Shown here piece after piece: positions 7,901-15,334 of a stretch of DNA of 44,040 nucleotides. The stretch comes from Comamonadaceae bacterium (GTDB taxonomy: Bacteria; Pseudomonadota; Gammaproteobacteria; Burkholderiales; Burkholderiaceae_C). The stretch lies in NCBI GenBank assembly GCA_947449895.1, contig CANFSO010000006.1:1-44040 (forward strand), read 5' to 3'. The notes beneath the pieces were generated by a model that was given only the letters and a program-made list of their open reading frames with translations, searched no databases and had not been told where the DNA came from. The translations under genes and the position numbers were made by a program. Each line of letters begins with the position of its first letter. The stretch's first letter is position 1.

Positions 7901-10900
7901 CCGAGGTGGCTGTGGCTGCCAGGTTGGCACCCATTTGCACAGCGGCTGCGCCGTTCACCGATGCCCAGACCTGGTAGCCGGTCACGGGCGGTGCGGTGGC
8001 AATTGGTGTTTCCGACCAGGTCACAGCGGTCACCGTGGCGCTGGTCATGCTTGCGGTGAGCAACACGGGAGCGGCTTGCACCACCAGGTTGGCTGTCGTC
8101 GTCCCAGTCGAGGCCGATGGCCCCACGATGTTCATGGCCAGCACGATGTAGGTGTGAAGGCCCGCTACGGTTGTGTCGGTGTAGGTCAAAACACCTGCAG
8201 CGAGGGTCTTCACCAGCAAGCCGTCTCGGTAGACCTGGAAGCCGGTCAAGGCCGGGCCGGCGTTGACGGTCTCGGTCCAGCTCAGTTGCACGGTCGGTGC
8301 AGTCGCCGTTCCGCCGATCACATTGGCGGCCATCACCGGTGCGGTTTGCACGACGTAAGCGGCAGTCTGTGTGGCCGATGGGTTTGACGCGATGGGGACA
8401 GTGCCAATCGTTGCCGTAGCCACGATGCGATACAGGTAAGTTGTGCTGGCCACCACTGTGGCATCTTTAAAGGTCACCACCGTGTTGCTGGCCGTGGTGC
8501 CGACCTGAACCCAGGTCAGACCATTGTCAGCCGAACGCTGCACAGCGTAGCCGCTGACCGGGGCCACGCCGGCCACCCAAGTCACGGTCACGGAGCCGGC
8601 GGCGATCACTGGTGTTGCGGTGAAGGCGGGCGCTGCAAGCACCCCGATGACCGGCACAGACACCGTCACGGGAGCCGACTTGTTGATCGGGCCGTTGGTG
8701 GCAATGACTTGGTAGGTGTAGGCGCTGTTGGCGGCCACTGTGGTGTCGACAAAGGTCGACGCCGTCACCGTGCTGGAGAGCACGGTGAAGACGGTGGAGG
8801 CGTTGGTGCAATTCGCGTTGAGTGCGGTTTGCAGGCAACGGGTCACGGTGAAGGACGTGAAGGTTCCGGCTGCCGGGGCCGTCCAGTTCAGGGTGGCGGA
8901 GCCTGTCCCTGGCGCAGTTTGCACGCCGGTCAGCCCGGTGATGATGCCGGCTGCTGTGTAAGGCGTGGTCACCACGGCGGTGGACGCGGTGCCGACGTTA
9001 GGGCCGTTGACCCACTGCACGCTGTAGGTGTAGCTGGTGTTGGCTGCCACCGTGGTGTCGACAAAACTGGTCGTCACGCCTGCGGGGACCGCCAACGTCA
9101 CTGTGCCTGCGGTGCTGGCACGGGTGATGATGTAGGCCGTGGTCGAGCTGCCGAGCGGCTGCACCGGCCAGCTGACGGTGACCGAGGTGGGGCTGGTCGC
9201 CAACAGTCTCACGGCACCCACTGCTGGCGGCAACGCATTGGACGAAAGAATCGTGACGGCACTGGCAGCGCCTACGCTGGTTCCGTTGAGGATCTGCACC
9301 GCATAGGTGTAGGTATGGCCGGCGACCGCAGTGCTGTCAAGGTAGCTGGTGATCGGCGACAAAATGGTGCCGTTCAGTGGGTTGATCACCTGGTTGATCT
9401 GGAACACCGCTGGCAACCCAGCCACCAAAGGCGCGGCCGAGATGTCGGTCCGGGTGATTTGGAAGGCCGTGATGAACTGTGTCGATGCCGGGGCAAGCCA
9501 GTTCAACTGGACCGATGCGCCATTGACGGTGCTGGCGGTCGGCGCGGCTGGCATGGCAGGTGCGGGTGCCCAAGTCGTGTTCGCCACGACTTGCGTGGAG
9601 GCACTTTGCAGCGTGCCGTTCATGCCGACGATCGAGTAGGTGTAGGTCGATGTCTGTTGCACACCTGGGTCGGTGAAGGTGGTGACATTGCCCGCCACGG
9701 TGAAGCTCACGGGCAGTGTCGCCGTGCCGGTGGCCGTGAAGCCGCCCGTCCGGGTGATGACGTAGCCGCTGGCCGGTGCCGTTGCCGATGTCCATGTCAG
9801 GGTGATCGGGAAGCCGCCGACGATGGCGGCCTGGCCGGTGGCCACCACTTCATTGACTGTCGGGTTCCACGCTCCCACAGAAGCGACCAGTGTGTTGACC
9901 GAACTGGGAGCGCCTACCGTGGTCGAGGGCATTGAATAACCCGCCGAGTTGAAGGCCACCACACGGTACTGCGTCGTCGGCACCGGCGTGACCACATCGG
10001 TCCACGACGTGGCGTTGGCGGGCGTCACCGTGACCATCACATTGGCAGGATTCTGGGTCGCCTGGACCGCCGTTTGCGGGATGGTCGACGGCAGTGCCGG
10101 CGTAGTCCAAGCGCCGTTGACAATGTTGGAGTTCCAGGTGGTGCCGTTGTCCGAACGCTGGACGATGAAGCCGTTTTCGTTTTTCTTGTTGCCCAGAGTT
10201 GTCGCCACGGCCGCTGGGGTCGGGTCAACCCAAGAGATCGTTTGGTTGCTGACGTTGAACTTCACGCCGCCCACCAAGTCCGGCGTGACGGCACCGAAGT
10301 TGAAGGAGATGACGCGCATGAAGTCGTTCTCTTCGTGGCCGAGAATGTGGCAGTGCCAGATGTATTCCCAGTCAAAGTTGTGCATCGCATTGACCACCGT
10401 CGTGGCCAAGCCGGTGGTCGGGTCTAGTTGGGTGAACCCGGTTGACACGCCCAGTGGCTGGGTCGGGTCCAAGGCGCGCACCGATTGCGGTACACCGAAG
10501 GGCACCTTCGGCGTCTTGGGTTTGATCGCCACATAGACGTCTTCCAGCGGATTCATCTTCACCGTTTCCTTCCAGCCGAATTCGGCCGGGTCGGGTGCTA
10601 CCACGGTGCCATCCCAGCCGACGCGGTTGATGATCTGCACATTGAACAGGTGAAAGTGCACGGTATGGGTGTCGACACCGTTGTGTGTGATTTTCCAGAC
10701 CTGTGTCTCGCCGTCAGCGATTTGTTCGGTCGGCGGGTCGACATAGCCCACAGGAATGGTGGTTTGCGTCAGCACCGAGGTGAAGGGCAACTCAACCGAG
10801 AAGGTCGCATTCATTCGGCCGTAGTTCTGGTCAAACAACTCCTGAATGCCCTTGTTCTGAACTTTCCACGACTGGGTTGTCGAGGTGATGACCGAACCGG

Positions 10901-13652
10901 CTGCGCCGATACCACCGGTGTTGGTACCCGCGGCACCATTGTTCAACACCACCGAGGGAGCGCTGACATAAGGTCCGCCCGCCGTGTCAAGCACGATGCT
11001 GGTCAGGCGCTGGCCGACCACGTCGATGACCGCGTGGGCCGTGGCCGCCACGGCGGTGGGGACAGCGGGGTCCAGGCCGCCAACCAAAGTGACGGTGGGA
11101 ACGGTCCGGTAGCCCGTGCCTTGGCTGTCGACGTTGAAGCCGGTGATGATCTGCGCGCCGGGGGGCGAGAAGCTGAAGTTGGGCTGCTGTGTGGTGCCGA
11201 CATAAATGCGGCCCAGGTTGTCCTGGAACGTCTTGCCGTAGGCGGCGTTTTGCCAAGATTGGGTGATGATGGGCGCATCTTGCGACGCGGCAAACGCTGC
11301 CGGCAAAGCGGTGGCGAAAGGGCCGCCATTGCCGGCGGGGTCTAGCGCCGCTGCGGGTGGTGCTCCGCCGGCTTGGGTGGCCGCCACATTGATGCGCATC
11401 ATCGTGCGCGTGTTGGGGCCTTGGCCGGGCAAGGTGGTGGGCGCACCGCCTGTGCCGGACTGGTCTAGGTCACCGGTGTAATAGTCGACGCGGGCATCAA
11501 AGCCGGGGTTAGGGGCTGGGGAATCGTTGTACAGAATCAGGGTCTTGCCGGCGTATTGCGAGAAGTCAACGACGAAGTCAGCACGCTCGGCAGGGCCCAC
11601 ATACAGGCCGTGGTCCAGCACGTTCAACACCGTGACGATGCGGCGCAATTGCTGATAAGACACTGGCGTGGAAGGGATCACGTTGGGCATGGCCAAGAAA
11701 CCGCCCTCGGTGCCGATCTGAATGATGTTGGGACCGACGGCTGTCGGATCAGGAATGCCGCCCGGGCGACCGTCGTAGGTATTGATGGCGTAGGGTGTCA
11801 CGCCTTTTGGCGCCACTGCCGGCACCATCGGAACTTCGGAGTTGACTGCGGCGATGGCGGTGGCGGCCACGCCAGCGGCCGGTGCAGCGATGGTCACTGT
11901 TGGCGTGTCGCTGAACGGAATGCTGACCGCGACGTTGCTGAAGCCGACCACCGCGCCGGTGGCGTCGATCAGGGCCGTGGCGGTTCCCGCACCGGTGCCG
12001 CCGACGGGGGCGGTGATGGTGACGGATGGCGCAACACTGTAGCCGCTGCCGCCATTGACCAGCCCCAAGCTCAGCGGCTCGGCCACATACAGCCCCAAGT
12101 TGACATAGCGCTGGCCGTCGGCATTGAGCAGGCGGAATCGGTAGGCCTTGGGGTCCACATTCAGCTTGGGGTAAGCCACGCCGTTGATCAGCGGCGTGTC
12201 GTTGTACGCCTCCTGTACGGCGCTGACGTTGTCCGCGTCACCGGCCGGCAGGGCCAGCGGCGCAGGGAACACGGGCCAGAACCAAGGGCCGTAGTCCCAA
12301 CGACCGGCGGGGTTGGTGCCGTCAATGGAGTTGGGGTTCTGGTTGGCCTCGTAGACGTGCGGAAACCACAGGTCGCCATAGGTGCCCCAACGCTGCTTGG
12401 GGTTGCCTGCGGCATCGACGTTCCACTTCGCATCTTGAATGTTGACGTCCTTCGGCACGAAGGTCTTGGTTTCATAGATCAAGGGGATTTCGTCCATGCC
12501 GGCCAAAGCACCGCCGGCGGCCTTCATGGTGGTTTCGGTCGCGTCGTGAATCATGAAGGCCGACACAATGCCCGCGTAAACGTTGGTGCGGGTGGCTGCG
12601 TAGCTGTGGTCGTGGTACCACTGCATGCGCGAGCTTTGGTTGTTCGGGTAGTAGTAGGTTTGCGTGCCGGCGCCGAAGTCGGGCATGTCGGGCACGTTTT
12701 GCGTTGTTTCCCCACGCAGGTAAGGCGTGCCAGTTTCACCCGCCGGGGTGATCCAGGAGTGCGGTTGACCGTCCGAGATCCACGGTGTGTCGCCACCGTG
12801 CAGGTGAATCATGGCGCGGTTTTGCGAGTACATCTCCGTCGGCAGCGGCGCGGCTGGATTGGCGGCACCCAGCGGGCCAAGCCCTGCGCCGGGCACGGTC
12901 GTGTCGGTCGGAATAAAGAGATCGCCGCCACGGGTATTGGTCAGCGGATCAAAACGGCCTGTGGGCAGGTAGTTGTCAAACCTCAAGCGCACGGGAACGC
13001 CTGACTGGCTGTCAATGATGGGGCCGAGGTAATGCGGCTTGTCGCCGACGCCGAAGACGACATTGCCTTTGTTGTCAAGAATGGGGGTTCCGTTCAAGTA
13101 GAACAACTGGTAGGTCGGTGTCCCTGTGGGCAGGTTGGGCGTTGCGATTTGCACGTAGCCTCGCAGCGCTGTGCCCCCGCTGACCACGTTGCCGGTCTTC
13201 ACGACAGCAGGCAGGTCGGAGTGAAGTTGCTCACGGTATTCGACCACGGCGATTTCGTAGTAGTCGGCATCAGGGAAGGTCGTGGAGCGTCCGTTGGGCC
13301 CGACGATTTCTTTGACGGCCAAGGGAATGTGCTTGCCCAGAAGGCTGGGGTTGGCGGCCAGCAGTGCAGGGTTGGTGGTGTAACCGTCGACCATGGGCAG
13401 GCTGTCGACAAACTTGCGCAATGCGGTGCCTGTGTCGCGAGTTGCGCCGACCACGGCATTCGGGCTGTAGTCGGTCTGAATGCCTTGGGGGCTGTTGGCA
13501 TAAAAAGTACCTTGCTTGAACGGCGCGTTCGATTTGTCAACGTTGTCTGCCCAACCAGCTCCAGCATGGGCACGGTGCATGGCCAACGGTGCTGCGATCG
13601 CGATCATGACTGCCAGGGCAATTTGGCTGCGGGTGAATTTAAGAACTCTCAT
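4947..13652 (-). CDS. Giant secreted multicopper oxidase (MofA-like) with about 18 fibronectin type III domains
   Basis: A 2901-residue exported protein. Residues 1-30 are a signal peptide (cleavage after AHA). Residues to about 1115 are a multicopper oxidase with all copper motifs: His283-x-His285 (HLHGG), His347-x-His349 (HDH), His996-x2-His999-x-His1001 (HTVHFH) and His1100-Cys1101-His1102-x3-His1106 (HCHILGH). The spacing between the second and third motifs, about 650 residues, is nearly twice that of laccases; two Gly/Tyr/Pro-rich inserts (about 528-607 and 836-922) account for part of it. Residues about 1120-2890 are some 18 FnIII domains. Large oxidases of this kind include MofA of Leptothrix, linked to Mn(II) oxidation, and the downstream FKBP and cytochrome genes repeat the reported mofABC order. 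Substrate is therefore probably Mn(II), unproven. AGGA lies 9 bases before the start. Alternatives are another metal or phenol oxidase. The FnIII tail would act as a stalk or matrix-binding segment. Confidence 0.92.
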   Translation of the reverse strand: MRVLKFTRSQIALAVMIAIAAPLAMHRAHAGAGWADNVDKSNAPFKQGTFYANSPQGIQTDYSPNAVVGATRDTGTALRKFVDSLPMVDGYTTNPALLAANPSLLGKHIPLAVKEIVGPNGRSTTFPDADYYEIAVVEYREQLHSDLPAVVKTGNVVSGGTALRGYVQIATPNLPTGTPTYQLFYLNGTPILDNKGNVVFGVGDKPHYLGPIIDSQSGVPVRLRFDNYLPTGRFDPLTNTRGGDLFIPTDTTVPGAGLGPLGAANPAAPLPTEMYSQNRAMIHLHGGDTPWISDGQPHSWITPAGETGTPYLRGETTQNVPDMPDFGAGTQTYYYPNNQSSRMQWYHDHSYAATRTNVYAGIVSAFMIHDATETTMKAAGGALAGMDEIPLIYETKTFVPKDVNIQDAKWNVDAAGNPKQRWGTYGDLWFPHVYEANQNPNSIDGTNPAGRWDYGPWFWPVFPAPLALPAGDADNVSAVQEAYNDTPLINGVAYPKLNVDPKAYRFRLLNADGQRYVNLGLYVAEPLSLGLVNGGSGYSVAPSVTITAPVGGTGAGTATALIDATGAVVGFSNVAVSIPFSDTPTVTIAAPAAGVAATAIAAVNSEVPMVPAVAPKGVTPYAINTYDGRPGGIPDPTAVGPNIIQIGTEGGFLAMPNVIPSTPVSYQQLRRIVTVLNVLDHGLYVGPAERADFVVDFSQYAGKTLILYNDSPAPNPGFDARVDYYTGDLDQSGTGGAPTTLPGQGPNTRTMMRINVAATQAGGAPPAAALDPAGNGGPFATALPAAFAASQDAPIITQSWQNAAYGKTFQDNLGRIYVGTTQQPNFSFSPPGAQIITGFNVDSQGTGYRTVPTVTLVGGLDPAVPTAVAATAHAVIDVVGQRLTSIVLDTAGGPYVSAPSVVLNNGAAGTNTGGIGAAGSVITSTTQSWKVQNKGIQELFDQNYGRMNATFSVELPFTSVLTQTTIPVGYVDPPTEQIADGETQVWKITHNGVDTHTVHFHLFNVQIINRVGWDGTVVAPDPAEFGWKETVKMNPLEDVYVAIKPKTPKVPFGVPQSVRALDPTQPLGVSTGFTQLDPTTGLATTVVNAMHNFDWEYIWHCHILGHEENDFMRVISFNFGAVTPDLVGGVKFNVSNQTISWVDPTPAAVATTLGNKKNENGFIVQRSDNGTTWNSNIVNGAWTTPALPSTIPQTAVQATQNPANVMVTVTPANATSWTDVVTPVPTTQYRVVAFNSAGYSMPSTTVGAPSSVNTLVASVGAWNPTVNEVVATGQAAIVGGFPITLTWTSATAPASGYVITRTGGFTATGTATLPVSFTVAGNVTTFTDPGVQQTSTYTYSIVGMNGTLQSASTQVVANTTWAPAPAMPAAPTASTVNGASVQLNWLAPASTQFITAFQITRTDISAAPLVAGLPAVFQINQVINPLNGTILSPITSYLDSTAVAGHTYTYAVQILNGTSVGAASAVTILSSNALPPAVGAVRLLATSPTSVTVSWPVQPLGSSTTAYIITRASTAGTVTLAVPAGVTTSFVDTTVAANTSYTYSVQWVNGPNVGTASTAVVTTPYTAAGIITGLTGVQTAPGTGSATLNWTAPAAGTFTSFTVTRCLQTALNANCTNASTVFTVLSSTVTASTFVDTTVAANSAYTYQVIATNGPINKSAPVTVSVPVIGVLAAPAFTATPVIAAGSVTVTWVAGVAPVSGYAVQRSADNGLTWVQVGTTASNTVVTFKDATVVASTTYLYRIVATATIGTVPIASNPSATQTAAYVVQTAPVMAANVIGGTATAPTVQLSWTETVNAGPALTGFQVYRDGLLVKTLAAGVLTYTDTTVAGLHTYIVLAMNIVGPSASTGTTTANLVVQAAPVLLTASMTSATVTAVTWSETPIATAPPVTGYQVWASVNGAAAVQMGANLAATATSANVTTIAGNSYVFSVKAVNFIGSSVASNTISLVDQVQAAPVQAAAVFNTPTAVTLSWSETALAANPAVTGFNVYNGTTLLTASPLAATATSYVATTATGSAYSFTVKAVNVVGLSVASNAVVFSDTVPTTVTTPTATLVSPTSTTVSWKAATVATGAPAITGYNVYNGTTLLNATPLAATATSYAATTVAGSSYSFTVQAVNLVGSSIASTPVVVSDTVPTTVATPTAIVVSPTSTTVSWKAATVAANAPAITGYNVYNGATLLNATPLAATATSYAATTAVGSSYSFSVQAVSLAGSSIASPAVSISNTVPTVATLTATVLNPTSTTLSWTAATVAANAPAITGYNVYNGTTLLNATPLAATATSYAAATVAGTAYSFTVKAVNLVGLSAASNAVSVSNTVPTTVATPTATVVSPTSTTVSWTPATVAAGAPAITGYNVYNGTTLLNATPLAATATSYAAATVVGTVYSFNVKAVNLAGLSVASTAASVSNTVPTTVATPTATIVSTTSITVSWAAATVAAGAPAITGYNVYNGATLLNATPLAATATSYTAATVAGSTFSFTVKAVNLVGLSAASAAVSISNNVPSTVATPTATIFSPTQTTVAWTPATVTAGASPITGYNVYNGTTLLTATPLASNQNSYFATTAVGSNYSFIVRAVSLTGLSAPSTAVNFSNTVPTTVATPTATVLSPASTTVSWTAATVAAGAPAITGYNVYNGTTLLNGAPLAATATSYAAATFVGTTYNFNVKALNLVGPSIASASVLVSNTVPTTVAVPTTTFVSPTSTTVSWTAATVAAGAPAITGYNVYDGTTLLTATPLAATATSYAATTVVGTTYNYNVKAVNLAGLSAVGTSKPVVNTVAATPIAPTLGTATRNTASLATDTVTVNWTPPANTLNGQPVTTFYIDYATNTGFTTGLVTQTVTVPAGTALTAVQTATFAAVARGTTSPTAASATAYFRVRSVNAVGNSANGATLTVASIFLK
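5315..7796 (-). repeat. Nine tandem 276-bp repeats encoding near-identical FnIII domains
   Basis: The string gttgtagcc (or a one- to three-base variant) recurs at 5481, 5757, 6033, 6309, 6585, 6861, 7134, 7410 and 7686. Eight steps are 276 bp except one of 273 bp. Each unit encodes a 91-92-residue FnIII domain with the pattern VPTTVATPTA, then TTVSW, then APAITGYNVYNG, LLNATPLAATATSY and a final aromatic strand. The frame is kept throughout. The boundaries given are approximate, set by the repeated linker (cacggtgtt at 5316-5324 and its copies). More diverged FnIII domains lie on both sides. Confidence 0.9.
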
Positions 13653-13739
13653 GGGCGTATTCCTAGGTTGATATGTTGGCTGCCATCAAGTCCGTGCTCC
13701 TATCTGAGCCACCAAATCGACCTGACGCGACGTGTGTCA

Positions 13740-13766
13740 TTTGCAAACTTAAAAATTTTTTGCAAA
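13740..13766. promoter_or_regulatory. Paired TTTGCAAA palindromes upstream of the oxidase gene
   Basis: Two copies of the self-complementary octamer TTTGCAAA (13740-13747 and 13759-13766) are spaced 19 bp start to start, close to two helical turns, with an A/T tract between them. They lie about 90-115 bases upstream of the oxidase start codon. This geometry suits cooperative binding by a dimeric regulator. No regulator is known to me for this octamer, so the site is a candidate only. Confidence 0.35.
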
Positions 13767-14051
13767 TAAAAATTATTCAAGCTTCGACTGTATGGATCAC
13801 TGCGCGTGATGTCGCTCAGGGACGGCCCTGCTTCAGCGGTAGGGTGGGCCCCCAAAGCTCATAAGGCACTCAGTCGCAGGGCAAGCCATTCAGCTCTGAC
13901 GGCCAGGACCAAGATGCTCAGCGCTTTTCGGTGCTCAACAAGGGGGCAAAGTCCCGCAGCCATCAGTGTCTGCAGGCTGACTCAAAGGTAACCAGATTTT
14001 TCAATCTTGTAACAACTGGAAACGTCGTCACAACTCTAATGAACACGTGAA

Positions 14052-14095
14052 TTGCAAGCTACCTAGCGACTACTTGAGTGCGTAGCTGGCTGCAA
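14052..14095 (+). promoter_or_regulatory. Imperfect hairpin in the presumed bcs leader
   Basis: TTGCAAGCTAC (14052-14062) can pair with GTAGCT-GGC-TGCAA (14082-14095), giving an 11-bp stem with a 3-base bulge and a loop of about 19 bases. It lies about 110 bases before the bcsD start and may be part of a structured 5' leader or an operator. Function is unknown. Confidence 0.35.
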
Positions 14096-14203
14096 ATCAT
14101 GAGTGGTATGCGAGATACGGCCTAGTCATCAGCGGAGCTGAAGCGGTACGAACTCAATATATCAATGTTGTTAGTTCTTATTAAAAATATTGGAAATAAT
14201 TTT

Positions 14204-14674
14204 ATGCTGGTCACCAAAAATATTGATTACAAAGTTAAGCGTCAAACATCACGTCATTGGCGCAACCTGTTGGCCGCAACAGCGAGTGAGATCACGAGTC
14301 AAGGTTCAAAAGAAGAACTGCGATCAATGATGGTTCGTATCGGCTACCGATTTGCAAGTCACACCACGATGCCTGATGGCGAGACATTAGATGACTATGA
14401 GAAATTCATGTGTACGGTTTGGGCTGATATGGACTGGGGTTGGGTTGAGCTGAGAGACAGTGGTGACGCTGTGCATATCACGCATCACAGTTCGACCAAT
14501 GGGCGCCTGACCAATGGTGCATTCAGTGAAGCTTCAGAAGAATGGGTGTCCAGTTTTTTAGAAGGCGTTTATCAGCAGTGGATGAGCCGCATGGGTGCGG
14601 GCGAAAAATTGCGGGTCAAACAGGCCAGTGAAACAGATGAATTCGGAAGTATTGAGTATTGCTTGAGTGTGTAA
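14204..14674 (+). CDS. bcsD: Cellulose synthase subunit D (BcsD)
   Basis: A 156-residue soluble protein, the length usual for BcsD of acetic acid bacteria. Recognisable family sequence includes RHWRNLLAATASEI near the N-terminus and SSFLEGVYQQWMSRMGAGEK near the C-terminus. BcsD forms a periplasmic or envelope ring that guides several glucan chains as they leave the synthase and aligns them into fibrils. It has no signal peptide here, as is usual for the family. The ATG at 14204 is preferred because TTGGAAATAA precedes it at suitable spacing; an in-frame ATG at 14165 has no ribosome binding site. It is first in the operon. Base composition is clearly more AT-rich than in the oxidase gene. Confidence 0.85.
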   Translation: MLVTKNIDYKVKRQTSRHWRNLLAATASEITSQGSKEELRSMMVRIGYRFASHTTMPDGETLDDYEKFMCTVWADMDWGWVELRDSGDAVHITHHSSTNGRLTNGAFSEASEEWVSSFLEGVYQQWMSRMGAGEKLRVKQASETDEFGSIEYCLSV

Positions 14675-14716
14675 TCTATTAATAAATTATTAGAAACTAA
14701 AAGGCAGGGCTTAATC

Positions 14717-15334
14717 ATGACCAGTACGACAGATGTAAGCAAACTTTATAACATCATGGAAGAAGATCCTGGGAAATATAAAGATATTATTAACAATGAG
14801 CACAAGGTAAGGATGGCTATGAGGAATTGGCCATTGGTACGGGCCATGGCAACTCAGCCTGCCGACATACCACCTGTCATGGCTGGTGAAAAGTTTGAAA
14901 AGAAAACCAGCGTCAAACAGGTTCATTCAAAGAAGATTAATAACACCCATCAAGAGCAGACGCTTCAGATCAAGTCAGTTGTTTTGGAAGTAGAAAAGGC
15001 GCTGGTATCCGTGCCTGAAACGGCGGTTTCGGCTGGGTATGAAAATAACTCAGGAGTATTGGTAGAGCTAAATTCTTCTGAATCCAATGTCAATAAGGGT
15101 ATTGACAAAATAAAATCAGCTATTGCTGCCGAGGTCTTGAGTGCTTCTTCTTCAGTAGAAAGAGTGAATCTTATTGAGATGACTGGGCGTAAGGTTAATG
15201 ATGCCGTGAAAATAGGCATCAATGGTAAGTCGTCCAGAGATAAGACTAAGTTAAGCAGCCTGTTCAATAGAATAGAGGTTGCACATAATTTAGATGGACG
15301 TAACTCTAAACTGATGAAGTTGCGTCAGGTATGA
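14717..15334 (+). CDS. BcsR-domain cellulose biosynthesis protein with long polar tail (BcsP-type candidate)
   Basis: A 205-residue protein. Residues about 9-48 contain YKDIINNEHKVRMAM and RNWPLVRAMA, which fit the pattern of E. coli BcsR (Tyr-x-Asp-Ile, then Ala-x3-Trp-Pro-Leu-Leu-x3-Ala). BcsR is only about 60 residues; here the domain is followed by about 150 polar, Lys/Ser/Glu-rich residues with no predicted membrane segment and probably much disorder. BcsR and BcsQ form a complex that stabilises and regulates the synthase in E. coli, and here the gene overlaps bcsQ by ATGA, which supports the same partnership. Betaproteobacterial cellulose operons carry a poorly described gene called bcsP at this place; I cannot confirm identity. 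The region is AT-rich (20 G or C in 14761-14820). Confidence 0.65.
   Translation: MTSTTDVSKLYNIMEEDPGKYKDIINNEHKVRMAMRNWPLVRAMATQPADIPPVMAGEKFEKKTSVKQVHSKKINNTHQEQTLQIKSVVLEVEKALVSVPETAVSAGYENNSGVLVELNSSESNVNKGIDKIKSAIAAEVLSASSSVERVNLIEMTGRKVNDAVKIGINGKSSRDKTKLSSLFNRIEVAHNLDGRNSKLMKLRQV

Larger units (their letters stand above)
13653..14203. other. 551-bp divergent intergenic control region without a gene
   Basis: This separates the oxidase gene (minus) from the cellulose operon (plus) and must hold both promoters. It has three parts. An AT-rich block (13740-13790) carries two TTTGCAAA palindromes. A GC-rich block (about 13805-13990) has several short inverted repeats, for example AGCGC/GTGCT around ttttcg and CTGC/GCGG around ttca. 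The last part, to 14203, contains an imperfect hairpin and becomes AT-rich before bcsD. I see no convincing small open reading frame or tRNA here. No promoter can be assigned with confidence by eye. Confidence 0.6.

Noticed and set aside
11556-13004. A 482-codon open frame on the plus strand
   Set aside because: It is opposite the copper-binding part of the multicopper oxidase, and its translation has no domain-like pattern.
13871-13965. Strings similar to a cyclic di-GMP (GEMM-I) riboswitch: GCAGGGCAAGCC and GGGGGCAAAGTCCC
   Set aside because: The order, spacing and pairing of the required segments do not fit the GEMM-I fold, and the GGGACGCAAAGCC-type segment is not in the expected place. 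A covariance search would decide.
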